From: Staphylococcus equorum
Lineage (GTDB): Bacteria > Bacillota > Bacilli > Staphylococcales > Staphylococcaceae
Assembly: GCF_001747895.1 (NCBI RefSeq)
Contig: NZ_LNNB01000008.1
Location: 62,001-126,000 of the forward strand
Reading direction: 5' to 3'
DNA length: 64,000 nt
The translations under genes and the position numbers were made by a program. The notes below the pieces were generated by a model. It was given only the letters and a program-made list of their open reading frames with translations, ran no database searches and was not told the origin of the DNA. Of the stretch, positions 55,655 through 64,000 are shown in pieces (the first letter of the stretch is position 1; every line of letters begins with the position of its first letter).

Positions 55655-56268
55655 CTTGCACTTCGTACTCCTTTCGCAAATAAAATTAGTAAGCCTTGTA
55701 ATACTACAAGCAACAGCACAAAGCCTATTGCTTCAAGATTTAAATTTGACCATACTTCATTGATAATGCGAAGCGGTTCATTAATAAGATAGACTGAATG
55801 TAAACGCAAGAAACGTCCAATATAAATGCCTAAACCGTTTAAAAACATCATTGCAATGATTATTGTTCTATTTAACCAGAGGTGAGGCGTGAATTTTTCC
55901 ATTTCTAAAAACATTAAAATTAATAGATACAGTGCAAGTAACACTGCTGATACTAGAAAAGTGAAATATGCCCATTCTACTAATATTAAACCTTGATAGA
56001 AATTGAATGTAAATTGATTTAAGTGAATTAAATCTGTAACCATATAAAGTGTGTTAGGCACCATAAATAAGAAAATAAGGGCAAAAATAATAAATAGTGG
56101 CCATTCGTATTTATGTACAGGTTTAAATAGATTTAAGAGTAAGCATAGTTCAAATGGCACATATGCTAGAAATAAATTTAAAGTCATAAATTGATAATAC
56201 TCATTAAAGAAAATAGAAATGATCATTAATATTAGAAATACCGTTCTAGCGATATAACGAGCCTTCAT
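55651..56268 (-). CDS. DUF1361 membrane protein
   Basis: 205 residues with six to seven helices. DUF1361 landmarks: LNLFLAYVPFELCLLL, MVPNTLYMVTDLIHLN and GLGIYIGRFLRLHSVYL. The function of the family is not known. AAGTAGGTG precedes the ATG. The 55379-55654 gene is its co-transcribed partner. Confidence 0.88.
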   Translation of the reverse strand: MKARYIARTVFLILMIISIFFNEYYQFMTLNLFLAYVPFELCLLLNLFKPVHKYEWPLFIIFALIFLFMVPNTLYMVTDLIHLNQFTFNFYQGLILVEWAYFTFLVSAVLLALYLLILMFLEMEKFTPHLWLNRTIIIAMMFLNGLGIYIGRFLRLHSVYLINEPLRIINEVWSNLNLEAIGFVLLLVVLQGLLILFAKGVRSAR

Positions 56269-56683
56269 AAATACACCTACTTTCTTTCTGAATAAGCATT
56301 TAAATATATTGTAAAAATTACTAAGGATAGTAAATTTATTGAAAAATAAAAAATGCCGATAAAAATCCCAACTTTTAATATTAAAAAGCTAAGGGAAAAA
56401 TTAACTCGTATTTTTGAATATGAGATTATATAATACATTTTTTAAATGTAAATATCAATGATAATGATGAATTGTTATTAACTAAATGATTTACAGTTGA
56501 ATAAAATAGAGAATGATTGTAGTTGTTACATATTTTAAAAAAATGATTAAATGAAAGGTTAAATAATTTAAGTTAGGAAGGAAGTAAAGACTGATGAATC
56601 ACGTATATGTGGAAACTTTTCATCAGTCTTTAATGAGTGGATAGTGCAACTGGTCTGCGTGCTATCCACTGGTCAGTATACAG
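56269..56683. other. Intergenic gap
   Basis: 415 AT-rich bases upstream of the DUF1361 operon. It holds two hairpins near the end of the PPC gene: AAAGACTGATGAA/TTCATCAGTCTTT (56586-56631) and AGTGGATAG/CTATCCACT (56636-56670). No gene seen. Confidence 0.6.
56586..56631 (-). terminator. Hairpin after the PPC gene
   Basis: 13-base perfect stem (56586-56598 with 56619-56631) downstream of the minus-strand PPC gene; the tail on that strand is only weakly T-rich. Confidence 0.55.
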
Positions 56684-57103
56684 TTATAAGTTTAATAAAT
56701 TAAGGCCAATTGCTTCATCATGTTTACGGTTAATATCTAAGTCAGTCATAGTGATTACAATTTCGGCAGTAGCTGAAACGACCGCTTTCGTTAAATGACC
56801 GCTAAGTGTTGCGTAAGTATTAGTCCCAAAGGTTGCATGTAAATGCGCAAATGGTTTGGCATCGATGTGAGAAATATTACCTAAAAGACTAATTAATTCT
56901 AATGGTTCTTTAAAGGTTTTTTTCTCATAAGTTTTTGTGTCTATGTTATAAAAATTAAGTTCTACATCGTCACAAGCACCGATGCCACTTACTGTACCGA
57001 ATTTACCGCCTTGCTCTTTAGCTATATCCGTTACTGATTCTACAATGTCTTCGCCTCGTTCTAAAACAAGCACAATTGTCTTTCCGTCAACTTGATATAC
57101 CAT
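56684..57103 (-). CDS. PPC-domain protein (DUF296, PD1-like)
   Basis: 139 residues, one PPC domain: LVLERGEDIVESVTDIAKEQGGKFGTVSGIGACDDVELNFYN, then the metal-binding HLHATFG and LSGHLTKAVVSATAEIVI. Trimers of this domain occur in bacteria and in plant AT-hook proteins; the bacterial role is unknown. GGAGG precedes the ATG. Divergent from norA. Confidence 0.9.
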   Translation of the reverse strand: MVYQVDGKTIVLVLERGEDIVESVTDIAKEQGGKFGTVSGIGACDDVELNFYNIDTKTYEKKTFKEPLELISLLGNISHIDAKPFAHLHATFGTNTYATLSGHLTKAVVSATAEIVITMTDLDINRKHDEAIGLNLLNL

Positions 57104-57300
57104 GTGAAACCTCCATTCTTAAAATTGATTACAACTATAGTATACAAGTTCTTTTTTATAGTTTATATAAAAGTGTTTAGATGAACAAAATTTTCTATTG
57201 TCTTTTGATGTATTAATGTTATAAAATACTCTAATATTATATATATATATTAAAAGAACATATCATGATATGAATGGTATAAACGAATGGAGTGAGAAAC

Positions 57301-58461
57301 GTGAATAAGCAATTTGTAATTTTATATTTTAATATTTTCTTGGTCTTTTTAGGTATTGGTTTAGTTGTTCCAGTTCTTCCTGTCTATTTGAAAGATTTAG
57401 GATTAAAAGGTAGCGATTTAGGGGTTCTTGTTGCCGTCTTTGCATTGGCCCAAATGGTTATCTCGCCATTTGGTGGGACGTTAGCAGATAAATTAGGTAA
57501 AAAATTAATTATATGTATTGGGTTAGGGCTCTTTGCTATATCAGAATTCTTGTTTGCCGCTAGTCATACTTTCTCACTCTTAATTGTGTCCAGAATTCTT
57601 GGCGGGTTCAGTGCTGGTATGGTTATGCCTGGTGTTACTGGGATGATTGCAGATATTTCAATAGGTAAAGATAAAGCTAAGAATTTTGGTTATATGTCAG
57701 CAATTATTAATTCAGGCTTTATTTTAGGACCGGGTCTAGGAGGATTTCTTGCTGAATTTTCTCATAGGCTACCATTTTATGTAGCAGGCTTCAGTGGCTG
57801 TTTAGCATTAGTACTTTCTATTATCTTGCTTAAAAATCCTAAAAACGAAACACAAGATGGTTTTACAGTGTATCAACCTGAATTACTTACGAAAATTGAT
57901 TGGAAAGTCTTTCTTACACCAATTACCTTAACGCTTGTGCTTGCTTTTGGCTTATCAGCATTTGAAACATTGTTCCCGCTATATACAGCAGATAAAGCAC
58001 ATTATTCACCTTTAGATATTTCATTTGCAATTACTGGTGGAGGTATACTAGGTGCTGTATTCCAAGTCTTCTTCTTTGATAAATTTATGAAACATTTTAA
58101 AGAACTCACATTTATCAATTATTCGTTGATATATTCAGCAATTGTATTACTCGCTTTGACATTTGTGGATAGTTATTGGTCTATCATGTTAATCAGCTTC
58201 ATTGTGTTTATTGGTTTTGATATGATTAGACCTGCAATCACGAATTATTTTTCTAATATTGCAGGGGATCGACAAGGTTTTGCAGGCGGTTTAAATTCCA
58301 CCTTTACGAGTATGGGGAATTTTATAGGACCATTAGTGGCCGGGACGTTATATGATGTTAACTTTGAATATCCTTTATATATGGCAGTTGTAGTAATGAT
58401 ACTTGGTATGTTTGTTATTCTAGTTGAAAAAATGATAAGAACGAGCCTTAAAAGATCATAA
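57301..58461 (+). CDS. norA: Multidrug efflux pump NorA
   Basis: 386 residues from GTG 57301 (TGGAGTGA upstream), which matches the S. aureus start; 12-helix MFS proton antiporter of the DHA1 family. Motif A (SPFGGTLADKLGKK) at 56-69, motif C (GFILGPGLGGFLAE) near 140, very like S. aureus NorA to the end (AITNYFSNIAGDRQGFAGGLNSTFTSMGNFIGPL). Exports fluoroquinolones and dyes in S. aureus and is controlled by MgrA and ArlRS. Confidence 0.95.
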   Translation: MNKQFVILYFNIFLVFLGIGLVVPVLPVYLKDLGLKGSDLGVLVAVFALAQMVISPFGGTLADKLGKKLIICIGLGLFAISEFLFAASHTFSLLIVSRILGGFSAGMVMPGVTGMIADISIGKDKAKNFGYMSAIINSGFILGPGLGGFLAEFSHRLPFYVAGFSGCLALVLSIILLKNPKNETQDGFTVYQPELLTKIDWKVFLTPITLTLVLAFGLSAFETLFPLYTADKAHYSPLDISFAITGGGILGAVFQVFFFDKFMKHFKELTFINYSLIYSAIVLLALTFVDSYWSIMLISFIVFIGFDMIRPAITNYFSNIAGDRQGFAGGLNSTFTSMGNFIGPLVAGTLYDVNFEYPLYMAVVVMILGMFVILVEKMIRTSLKRS

Positions 58462-58483
58462 CTTAAAAAATGATAAATAAAGT

Positions 58484-58515
58484 AGAACGTACGTAGGCTT
58501 ATACACGTACGTTCT
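58484..58515 (+). terminator. Terminator of norA
   Basis: 11-base perfect stem (58484-58494 with 58505-58515) followed by five T. Confidence 0.85.
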
Positions 58516-58705
58516 TTTTAATATATATAATTTGTACGATATAACACTCGTAATATGACATTAAGATTAAATAAAGTCATATTGCGTAATATTAATGTTA
58601 CAGAGATTACGATTGGTTTAAATTGTGGTCTATATAAGTTTTAAGTTAATAAAATATGCTAATATGTAGGAAATATTAAAAAGTAATGTAAGTAAGGGGA
58701 TGAAC

Positions 58706-59446
58706 TTGAAAAATTTAATTTTATCAATCATGGCATTCCTTCTTGCTTGTTGTTTATGTTTTCTTTTATTTATAGCTACAAATCAGCAAGCACTAGCAAA
58801 AGTTCATGAAACAATTTCTAGTTGTTCAGACAATGATAAACGAACTGAAACTAAAAGTAACGACCATCACAACAGTGATAATACTATTAGTGCAGCAGTA
58901 AGAGATGTTGAACAAGAAGAACCTTATAATGCCGAAGCATATGTACCAATAGCTAAAAAAACGACACACAATCTAAAAAATAAGGAAATTGGGAATGCTA
59001 ATTTACCAAAGTTTTCCGATGCACAAAAAGAAGCACAAACACTTGTGAATAAAGATAATAATGCTGCTAATGCATATAATGATTATGGTATTGATCGTAC
59101 ATGCCAAGGGGCTTATTATTATATTTTTACTTTTGAAAATAAAGAACAACCCAATACTTTTTATAGGGTTACAGTAGATAAAAATAATAAAGCGCACATT
59201 TTTGATAAGTCATATCGTGTGAAAGACCAACAAACTTCTAATGCACCTAGTATTTCACCTCAAGAATCCAAAGTAATTGCTGAAAAGTATGCTAAAGATG
59301 AGCTCGGTGAGAATGCAGTGCTCAAAAAAGTTAAAACGTCTAAAGAAGGTATGTTTTATACTTTTTATGAGTCTAAGATAGGAAAAGAGTATAAGGTTAT
59401 AGTAAACAAAGCGGGCGACGTAATCCGTCAACCATCGTTAAATTAA
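58706..59446 (+). CDS. Exported protein with PepSY-like domains
   Basis: 246 residues from TTG 58706, with AAGGGG 6 bases upstream; ATG at 58700 overlaps that site. A hydrophobic signal/anchor at residues 5-28 is followed by a hydrophilic linker and two repeats of the PepSY form (DAQKEAQTLVNKD ... YYYIFTFE ... TFYRVTVD, then ESKVIAEKYAKDEL ... GMFYTFYE ... YKVIVNKAGDVI). PepSY domains are thought to act as protease inhibitors or cell-surface regulators. The position after norA fits a staphylococcal conserved gene. Confidence 0.78.
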   Translation: MKNLILSIMAFLLACCLCFLLFIATNQQALAKVHETISSCSDNDKRTETKSNDHHNSDNTISAAVRDVEQEEPYNAEAYVPIAKKTTHNLKNKEIGNANLPKFSDAQKEAQTLVNKDNNAANAYNDYGIDRTCQGAYYYIFTFENKEQPNTFYRVTVDKNNKAHIFDKSYRVKDQQTSNAPSISPQESKVIAEKYAKDELGENAVLKKVKTSKEGMFYTFYESKIGKEYKVIVNKAGDVIRQPSLN

Positions 59447-59455
59447 AAGTAGAAT

Positions 59456-59499
59456 AAAAGTCGCGTAAACTGATGTTAAATTGAAGTTGCGTGACTTTT
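59456..59499 (+). terminator. Terminator
   Basis: 13-base stem (59456-59468 with 59487-59499, two G-U pairs) followed by T run. Confidence 0.8.
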
Positions 59500-59619
59500 T
59501 TATGTTATGAAATCAGTATAAAGCAATAAGTATCAATGTTATGATAATATTATCAATTGAAATGAGTGAGTTCTATATAAACCAGAGTTAAAATATTTTA
59601 ATGAAAAGGATGAGCATTT

Positions 59620-60492
59620 TTGAAAAAGATAAAAAAAGCAATCATACCTGCAGCTGGCTTAGGAACAAGGTTTTTACCAGCTACGAAGGCTATGCCAAAA
59701 GAAATGTTGCCTATATTAGACAAACCTACAATCCAATACATAGTCGAAGAAGCAGCACGTGCAGGCATCGAAGATATCATTATAGTTACTGGTAAACATA
59801 AACGTGCAATTGAAGACCATTTTGATAATCAAAAAGAATTAGAAATGATCTTACAAGACAAAGGAAAAACGGACTTACTAGAAAAAGTTAAATATTCTAC
59901 AGAACTTGCCAATATATTTTATGTAAGACAAAAAGAACAAAAAGGCTTAGGTCATGCTATTTATTCCGCACGTCAATTTATAGGTGATGAGCCATTTGCT
60001 GTGCTTTTAGGCGATGATATTGTTGAATCTGATAATCCAGCGATTAAGCAATTGATAGAAGCTTATGAAGAAACTGGAAAGTCTGTCATCGGTGTACAAG
60101 AAGTAGAAGAAGACCAAACGCATCGCTATGGTATTATCGATCCATTAGAAAAATTAGGTAGAAAATATGAAGTGAATCAATTCGTTGAAAAACCAAAACA
60201 AGGCACTGCACCGTCTAATTTGGCAATTATGGGTCGCTATGTTCTTACAGCTGATATTTTCGATTATTTAAAAACTCAAAGCAAAGGTGCAGGTGGAGAA
60301 ATTCAACTTACGGATGCAATTGAAAGATTAAATAAACACGATCAAGTTTATGCTTACGACTTTGAAGGTGATCGATTTGATGTAGGTGAAAAATTAGGTT
60401 TTGTGAAAACTACAATTGAATTTGCTTTAAAAGATGAATCTATGCATGAAGAATTAACTCGTTTTATAAAAAACTTAGACTTAGATAAATAA
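59620..60492 (+). CDS. galU: UTP-glucose-1-phosphate uridylyltransferase (GalU/GtaB)
   Basis: Makes UDP-glucose, needed for glycolipid anchors of lipoteichoic acid and other glucosylated polymers. 290 residues: nucleotide-binding [20 protein letters not shown] at 13-32, [38 protein letters not shown] and [11 protein letters not shown]. Start is TTG with AAAGGATGAG upstream, 9 bases away. Single gene here; in S. aureus gtaB lies elsewhere as I recall. Confidence 0.94.
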   Translation: MKKIKKAIIPAAGLGTRFLPATKAMPKEMLPILDKPTIQYIVEEAARAGIEDIIIVTGKHKRAIEDHFDNQKELEMILQDKGKTDLLEKVKYSTELANIFYVRQKEQKGLGHAIYSARQFIGDEPFAVLLGDDIVESDNPAIKQLIEAYEETGKSVIGVQEVEEDQTHRYGIIDPLEKLGRKYEVNQFVEKPKQGTAPSNLAIMGRYVLTADIFDYLKTQSKGAGGEIQLTDAIERLNKHDQVYAYDFEGDRFDVGEKLGFVKTTIEFALKDESMHEELTRFIKNLDLDK

Positions 60493-60574
60493 ATATTAGA
60501 TTTTAGATAAAAGTATGATTGATATCAGTTATAACTTAGTGAGCTATTACCAACATATAATATGAGGTGTTGTA

Positions 60575-61063
60575 ATGAAGGAAGTTAAAACAAATGCAAT
60601 GCGTATGCTCGATCGCTTGAAAATTGAGTATTGCGTCAATACTTACGAGGTATCAGAAAGTCATATGGATGGAAAGACTGTAGCTGAAAAAGTCGGTGTA
60701 GATGTAGCACAAGTTTATAAAACACTCGTGTTAGAAAATGCTAAACATGCGCACTTTGTATTTATTATTCCTGTAAATGCCTCTCTTGATATGAAATTAG
60801 CAGCGCAAGCAGTTAATGAAAAGAAATTACATTTAATGCCACTTGACGATTTAAAAAAAGTGACTGGCTACGTCCGTGGCGGCTGTTCCCCAATTGGTAT
60901 GAAACGTCAATTCCTAACAATTATTGATCGACAAGTTGAAGAGATGGAGGCTATCTATGTAAGTGGTGGAGCACGTGGTACACAAATTAAAATAAATGTA
61001 GCGCATTTAATTAGAACAACACGAGCAAAAGTTAAAAAAGTGACGCATGATGAACATAATTGA
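60575..61063 (+). CDS. ybaK: Cys-tRNA(Pro) deacylase YbaK/EbsC
   Basis: 162 residues. Removes cysteine wrongly attached to tRNA-Pro. Family motifs: TNAMRMLDRLKIEYCVNTYE, VAQVYKTLVLENA (Lys of the active site), IPVNASLDMKLAAQAVNEKKLHLM, GYVRGGCSPIGMKR and VSGGARGTQIKI. AGGTG before the ATG. Follows galU by 82 bases. Confidence 0.93.
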   Translation: MKEVKTNAMRMLDRLKIEYCVNTYEVSESHMDGKTVAEKVGVDVAQVYKTLVLENAKHAHFVFIIPVNASLDMKLAAQAVNEKKLHLMPLDDLKKVTGYVRGGCSPIGMKRQFLTIIDRQVEEMEAIYVSGGARGTQIKINVAHLIRTTRAKVKKVTHDEHN

Positions 61064-61080
61064 ATATCATTAAGCTAATG

Positions 61081-61115
61081 ACCATAAAGTAACGGATTAT
61101 TTCCTGCTTTATGGT
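61081..61115 (+). terminator. Terminator of ybaK
   Basis: 9-base perfect stem (61081-61089 with 61107-61115), followed by six T. Confidence 0.75.
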
Positions 61116-61238
61116 TTTTTTGTTTTATAAAATAAATAAAAACTGATTTTATTTTTAAAGCAGATAGCTAAATGAAGAGATTTTGAAAAGAATGTGTCAT
61201 ATTTTTGATTGTTTTTGATTGATTTTGGTAAATAATGA

Positions 61239-61267
61239 TTGAAAAATGAAAACGGAAACATTATAAT
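61239..61267 (+). promoter_or_regulatory. fru promoter with embedded cre site
   Basis: -35 TTGAAA (61239-61244), 17 bases, -10 TATAAT (61262-61267). The catabolite-response element ATGAAAACGGAAACA (61246-61260) matches the CcpA consensus WTGNAARCGNWWWCA at every position and fills the spacer, so CcpA binding would directly block RNA polymerase. Repeats of TGATTG just upstream (61206, 61216, 61236) may be FruR sites. Confidence 0.85.
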
Positions 61268-61289
61268 AGTGTTGAGATGAGGTGAAGCG

Positions 61290-62048
61290 ATGATCACGGA
61301 AAAACGCCACGAGTTAATATTGGCTGAATTGTCACAAAAAGACTTTTTAACACTACAAGAACTGATTGATCGAACAGGTAGTAGTGCCTCAACAGTTCGT
61401 CGCGATTTATCAAAATTGCAACAAATGGGAAAGTTAAAAAGAATACATGGCGGCGCAAAGCTAAATCAATCATCTTTATTAGAACCTAATTTGGCTGATA
61501 AAAGAAGTACCAATCTAAGAGAAAAACAAGAAATTGGGAGATTAGCAGCGAGCCAAATAGACGATGACGATTGTGTGTTTTTAGATGCGGGTTCAACAAC
61601 TTTAGAAATGATTCCATATATTAATGCAAATGACATTATTGTAGTAACAAATGGTTTAACGCACGTAGAAGAATTACTAAAACGAGGTATTAGAACACTC
61701 ATTCTTGGTGGAGAAGTTAAAGCAACAACATTTGCGACAGTAGGTGCGAGTGCATTGAAGACGCTGAATCGTTATCGTTTTGATAAAGTGTTTCTCGGTA
61801 TGAACGGTATTGACGTGAAATATGGACTGACTACACCAGATGAACAAGAAGCAATCATAAAGCACCATGCTATGGAATTAGGAACGCAAGTTTATGTATT
61901 AGTAGACCATGCTAAATATGAAAAAGTATATTTCGCACATGTGCCTTTACTAGAGAATGTGGCCTTAGTCACTTCTGAAAAAGCGATGCAAGGCGTGACT
62001 TTTCAATATTATGCTGAAAAATATAATTTTATTGGAGGAACATTATGA
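61290..62048 (+). CDS. fruR: FruR, DeoR-family repressor of the fructose operon
   Basis: 252 residues. DeoR helix-turn-helix at 1-57 (EKRHELILAELSQKDFLTLQELIDRTGSSASTVRRDLSKLQ), followed by the sugar-phosphate sensing domain (FLDAGSTTLEMI, VVTNGLTHVEELL, GGEVKATTFATVG). AGGTGAAG precedes the ATG. Expected to respond to fructose-1-phosphate and to repress its own operon. Overlaps fruK by 4 bases. Confidence 0.94.
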   Translation: MITEKRHELILAELSQKDFLTLQELIDRTGSSASTVRRDLSKLQQMGKLKRIHGGAKLNQSSLLEPNLADKRSTNLREKQEIGRLAASQIDDDDCVFLDAGSTTLEMIPYINANDIIVVTNGLTHVEELLKRGIRTLILGGEVKATTFATVGASALKTLNRYRFDKVFLGMNGIDVKYGLTTPDEQEAIIKHHAMELGTQVYVLVDHAKYEKVYFAHVPLLENVALVTSEKAMQGVTFQYYAEKYNFIGGTL

Positions 62049-62968
62049 TTTATACAGTAACTTTTAATCCTTCTATTGATTACATTATGTTTTCAAATGA
62101 ATTTGAACTTAATGGGTTAAACAGAGCAACTGAAACAAATAAATTTGCAGGTGGTAAGGGCATAAACGTTTCAAGAGTTTTGAAAACATTAGGTGTCCAA
62201 TCTACAGCGTTAGGTTTTACTGGTGGATTTCCAGGTCGATTTATTGAAGAAACATTAAAACAAGCAGAAATTAATACAGATTTTGTACATGTTGATGAAG
62301 ATACACGTATTAATGTCAAATTGAAAACAGGTAATGAAACTGAAATTAATGCACCAGGACCTAATATCACTAAGGTGCAATTTGAAGCCTTATTAACACA
62401 AATCAGAGATACTTCAGAACACGACATAGTTATTGTTGCGGGTAGTATTCCTAAAAGTGTACCTGCTAACGCATACGAACAAATTGCGGAAATCACGCAA
62501 GATACAGGCGCGAAACTTGTCGTTGATGCTGAAAAAGAACTCGTTGAATCCGTTTTAAAATATCACCCATTATTTATCAAACCAAATAAAGATGAATTAG
62601 AAGTGATGTTCGATACGACCATCACTTCAGATAAAGAGGTAATGAGGTATGGACGTGAAATTTTGAAAATGGGTGCCACTTCAGTCATTATCTCTCTTGG
62701 TGGAGATGGAGCTGTATATGTAGACGAGCAACAAAGTTATAAAGCACTTGTACCAAATGGACAAGTAGTAAATACAGTGGGATCAGGTGATAGTACTGTA
62801 GCGGGGATGGTTGCAGGATTGAATTCTGGTTTATCTATTAAAGAAGCATTTAAACAGGCTGTATCGGCTGGGACGGCAACAGCATTTAACGATGACTTAG
62901 CAACGAGAGCATCTATTGAAAATATTAAATCACAAGTAATGATTACAACATTAGGTGGGAGTGAATAA
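62045..62968 (+). CDS. fruK: 1-phosphofructokinase FruK
   Basis: Phosphorylates fructose-1-phosphate to the 1,6-bisphosphate. 307 residues of the PfkB family: TVTFNPSIDYIM at the start, NKFAGGKGINVSRVLKTLG, IKPNKDELEVMF and NTVGSGDSTVAGMVAGL (catalytic Asp in GxGD). Coupled to fruR by the ATGA overlap and ends 1 base before fruA, so the three are one operon. Confidence 0.95.
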   Translation: MIYTVTFNPSIDYIMFSNEFELNGLNRATETNKFAGGKGINVSRVLKTLGVQSTALGFTGGFPGRFIEETLKQAEINTDFVHVDEDTRINVKLKTGNETEINAPGPNITKVQFEALLTQIRDTSEHDIVIVAGSIPKSVPANAYEQIAEITQDTGAKLVVDAEKELVESVLKYHPLFIKPNKDELEVMFDTTITSDKEVMRYGREILKMGATSVIISLGGDGAVYVDEQQSYKALVPNGQVVNTVGSGDSTVAGMVAGLNSGLSIKEAFKQAVSAGTATAFNDDLATRASIENIKSQVMITTLGGSE

Positions 62969-62969
62969 G

Positions 62970-64000
62970 ATGAGAATAACTGAGTTATTAACAAAAGATA
63001 CAATTGCAATGGACCTTTCTTCAACAGAGAAAAACGGTGTTATTGATGAGTTAGTGAAGCAGCTTGATAAAGCTGGAAAACTCAATGATATAACAACTTT
63101 TAAAGAAGCGATTCATAATCGTGAATCTCAAAGTACTACAGGTATTGGTGAAGGCATCGCGATACCTCATGCAAAAGTAGCTGCAGTAGACACACCGGCG
63201 ATTGCATTTGGTAAATCCAAAACAGGTGTTGATTATCAAAGTTTGGATATGCAACCTGCACATTTATTCTTTATGATTGCAGCGCCAGAAGGTGGAGCAC
63301 AAACACATTTAGATGCATTAGCTAAACTATCAGGTATTTTAATGGATGAAAAAGTGCGGGAAGATTTACTTCATGCAAATTCTCCACAAGAAGTGCTTCA
63401 AATTATAGATACAGCAGATGATGAAGCAACTGAAGAAGAGGAAGCAGAAGCACAAGCAGCTGCGACAACGTCAGCAACAGATTCAGATGAACCCTATATC
63501 TTAGCTGTTACAGCATGTCCGACAGGCATCGCACATACTTACATGGCTCGTGATGCTTTGAAAAAGCAAGCTGAAAAAATGAACGTAAAAATAAAAGTTG
63601 AAACGAATGGTTCAGGCGGCATTAAAAATCACATTACTGATGAAGATATTCGTCGCGCAACTGGTGTCATTGTTGCAGCAGATGTAAATGTGGAAACAGA
63701 CCGTTTTGATGGTAAAAATGTTGTAGAAATACCAGTTGCAGATGGTATTAAACGCCCTGAAGAACTGATTAATATAGCACAAGATACTTCTCGTAAACCA
63801 TTTGTAGCCAAAGGCAATTATAAAGCATCAAATCAGTCTGGAAGTAATGAAAAACAAGGCTTTGGTAAAACAATTTATAAACACTTAATGAATGGTGTTT
63901 CCAATATGTTACCGCTTGTTATTGCCGGTGGTATTTTAATGGCAATCGCCTACTTATTTGGACCAAACTCGTATGATCCAAATAGTTCTGAGTATAATGC
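62970..64000 (+). CDS. fruA: Fructose PTS transporter EIIABC, FruA (5' part)
   Basis: Brings in fructose and makes fructose-1-phosphate. The frame is open from ATG 62970 to the window end, 343 codons of an expected 620-650, so the C-terminal membrane domain is cut. EIIA domain (about 1-150) with phospho-His in GIAIPHAK near residue 68; acidic linker (EATEEEEAEAQAAATT); EIIB with the phospho-Cys in AVTACPTGIAHTYMA near residue 182; the start of EIIC (GVSNMLPLVIAGGILMAIAYLFG). GGGAGTGAAT precedes the ATG. Confidence 0.95.
   Translation, partial: MRITELLTKDTIAMDLSSTEKNGVIDELVKQLDKAGKLNDITTFKEAIHNRESQSTTGIGEGIAIPHAKVAAVDTPAIAFGKSKTGVDYQSLDMQPAHLFFMIAAPEGGAQTHLDALAKLSGILMDEKVREDLLHANSPQEVLQIIDTADDEATEEEEAEAQAAATTSATDSDEPYILAVTACPTGIAHTYMARDALKKQAEKMNVKIKVETNGSGGIKNHITDEDIRRATGVIVAADVNVETDRFDGKNVVEIPVADGIKRPEELINIAQDTSRKPFVAKGNYKASNQSGSNEKQGFGKTIYKHLMNGVSNMLPLVIAGGILMAIAYLFGPNSYDPNSSEYN

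Noticed and set aside
56459-56480. Possible Fur box upstream of the DUF1361 operon
   Set aside because: Only the half-site TGATAAT is intact and it lies about 190 bases from the start codon.

Overview
The window reads as low-GC Firmicute core chromosome from a Staphylococcus that is not S. aureus. Recognisable staphylococcal markers are the wall teichoic acid genes (tagA/H/G/B/X/D), pbp4-abcA, fhuCBG, graXRS, sle1, sarX, mgrA, norA and fruRKA, in the order known from S. aureus. Details such as a LysM-CHAP protein with only two LysM repeats, an NAD-type malate dehydrogenase and the lack of vraFG next to graRS point to a coagulase-negative species; the S. saprophyticus/S. xylosus group is my best guess, from memory of the proteins and not from a search. 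I see no IS element, prophage, CRISPR array, tRNA or rRNA.

Layout. 1-6.3 kb: end of an M50 peptidase gene, then teichoic acid genes for linkage-unit synthesis (TagA, TagB), export (TagG/TagH), CDP-glycerol supply (TagD) and a glycosyltransferase (TagX). 6.4-11.4 kb: PBP4 divergent from the AbcA exporter, and a NupC-type nucleoside transporter. 11.5-11.8 kb: an intergenic small RNA that matches RsaD in position and features, with its own promoter and a CodY-like palindrome. 11.9-18.1 kb: YitT membrane protein, Fur-controlled fhuCBG siderophore permease and the dhaKLM dihydroxyacetone kinase. 18.2-25.1 kb: small conserved genes, a YkvI-type transporter, an anchored esterase and graXRS. 25.1-25.7 kb: no vraFG; a dispersed repeat lies between two copies of the graS terminator hairpin. 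25.6-30.3 kb: phosphate transport pair, LysM-CHAP autolysin, SarX. 30.4-46.7 kb: YebC, a MetE-like methyltransferase behind a CodY box, a DUF402 protein with a His-rich tail, LysR/MFS genes, acetyltransferases, a MocR-type regulator divergent from a LysE-type exporter, a LOG-DUF188-coiled-coil operon and UppP. 46.9-58.5 kb: CydDC-like exporter, MgrA, CobW GTPase, DedA, malate dehydrogenase, DUF1361, PPC protein, NorA. 58.7-64 kb: secreted protein, GalU, YbaK deacylase, and the fructose operon fruR-fruK-fruA, whose promoter holds a perfect cre site; fruA runs off the window.

The genes fall into three themes: envelope synthesis and defence (teichoic acid, PBP4, UppP, GraXRS, autolysin, AbcA/NorA under MgrA), nutrient uptake under Fur, CodY and CcpA control, and conserved genes of unknown role. 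Most of it is ordinary core genome. The parts that deserve a second look are intergenic: two dispersed repeat families built around terminator hairpins, the RsaD-like RNA, the graS terminator duplication with altered GraS sensing loop, and the His-rich DUF402 tail. I did not find a convincing new multi-gene system.
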